Positions 5,691 to 5,940 of a stretch of DNA of 5,940 nt are shown one piece after another. The stretch is from an uncultured bacterium. GTDB lineage: Bacteria; Patescibacteriota; Minisyncoccia; Moranbacterales; GWC2-37-73. A model generated the notes under the pieces. The model saw only the letters and a list, made by a program, of their open reading frames with translations. It searched no databases and was not told where the DNA came from. The translations under genes and the position numbers were made by a program. Positions within the stretch are counted from its first letter, which is position 1. Each line of letters starts with the position of its first letter. The stretch lies in NCBI GenBank assembly GCA_903824515.1, contig CAIJXA010000053.1, positions 1 to 5,940 on the forward strand. Direction: 5' to 3'.

Positions 5691-5764
5691 GGGGGCGTAG
5701 CTCAGTTGGTTAGAGCGTCTGCCTGTCACGCAGAAGGTCACCGGTTCGAGCCCGGCCGTCCCCG
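5691..5764 (+). tRNA. tRNA-Asp (anticodon GTC)
   Basis: A 74-base cloverleaf with anticodon GTC at 5725-5727 in loop CTGTCAC, stem TCTGC/GCAGA. The acceptor GGGGGCG pairs with CGTCCCC (one G-T wobble), and the discriminator is G73, as expected for Asp. The T-arm is ACCGG TTCGAGC CCGGC, leaving an A49-C65 mismatch at the base of the T-stem. No CCA is encoded. Last gene of the tRNA operon, ending 5 bases before the terminator stem. Confidence 0.95.
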
Positions 5765-5769
5765 CATTG

Positions 5770-5803
5770 AAAATAGCACCCCAGTGGGTGTTATTTTTGT
5801 TTT
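5770..5803 (+). terminator. Intrinsic terminator of the tRNA operon
   Basis: AAAATAGCACCC (5770-5781) pairs over 12 positions, one of them a G-T wobble, with GGGTGTTATTTT (5786-5797) around the loop CAGT. A T-rich tail follows (TTTTTGTTTT, 5794-5803). The stem's A-run on the left side could also let it act on transcripts from the other strand. Confidence 0.9.
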
Positions 5804-5836
5804 GATCAAGAGCATAATTTAGGGCTCTTTGTCAAA
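5801..5836. repeat. Second hairpin after the terminator
   Basis: TTTGATCAAGAGC (5801-5813) and GCTCTTTGTCAAA (5824-5836) are complementary at 11 of 13 positions, with a two-base internal mismatch and a ten-base loop. No T-run follows directly. It may be a backup terminator or part of a degenerate repeat; I cannot tell which. Confidence 0.5.
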
Positions 5837-5857
5837 ACGTGTGGTGGTTTTTGTTAT

Positions 5858-5940
5858 TGCGAGCGTAGCGTAGCGAAGTCGAAGAATCTGAGTTTTAGTG
5901 CTAAAAGGAGTAAATACGGGCTCAAATCCTTCGACTACGC
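5858..5940. repeat. REP-like palindromic intergenic element, cut by the window edge
   Basis: The arms GTCGAAGAATCTGAG (5878-5892) and CTCAAATCCTTCGAC (5921-5935) are complementary at 13 of 15 positions, the two exceptions being G-T compatible. Between them sits a perfect short palindrome, TTTTAG-TG-CTAAAA (5893-5906). The left flank carries overlapping GCGTAG copies (5863-5868, 5868-5873), and the right flank ends in CCTTCGACTACGC, the start of a motif common in bacterial intergenic REP-like repeats. It probably continues beyond the window. Confidence 0.65.

Noticed and set aside
1..5940. CRISPR array or DGR template repeat/reverse transcriptase inside the window
   Set aside because: No regularly spaced repeats, no near-copy of 681-794 and no reverse-transcriptase-like frame are visible on either strand.

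Overview
The window is an AT-rich piece of bacterial chromosome with every supported feature on the + strand. The lineage cannot be fixed from this sequence. Several traits together suggest a Candidate Phyla Radiation (Patescibacteria)-type genome: no clear Shine-Dalgarno sites before the genes, three tRNAs without encoded CCA, a possible diversity-generating-retroelement (DGR) target gene, GH130-like double-propeller proteins, and an intergenic palindrome ending in a REP-like motif. No reading frame needs a recoded TGA; the four stops seen are TAA, TAA, TAA and TAG.

Region 1 (1-794) is the 3' part of a gene running in from the left edge. Its body is A-rich and codes for a Lys/Gln/Asn-rich protein. 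The last ~115 bases change abruptly to GC-rich, A-poor sequence encoding a C-terminal tail that resembles the variable C-type-lectin-like end of DGR target proteins. No template repeat or reverse transcriptase lies in the window.

Region 2 (795-972) is non-coding and holds a nested inverted repeat (849-912).

Region 3 (973-5138) is a probable three-gene mannose/mannoside cluster: a small cupin of the mannose-6-phosphate isomerase type, a 610-residue protein with a degenerate N-terminal propeller and a C-terminal GH130 domain, and a 630-residue protein made of two tandem GH130 domains. A simple model is phosphorolysis of beta-mannosides by a GH130 domain to mannose 1-phosphate, with the cupin handling mannose 6-phosphate/fructose 6-phosphate interconversion. 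The opposite, glycan-building direction is equally possible. The second domain of the 630-residue protein looks most like a canonical GH130 enzyme.

Region 4 (5139-5803) is a tRNA operon: a near-consensus sigma70 promoter, a ~107-base leader, initiator tRNA-Met, a second CAT tRNA (probably elongator Met), tRNA-Asp(GTC), and a strong intrinsic terminator. The spacers hold AT-rich inverted and tandem repeats.

Region 5 (5801-5940) is non-coding, with a second hairpin and a REP-like palindrome cut by the right edge.
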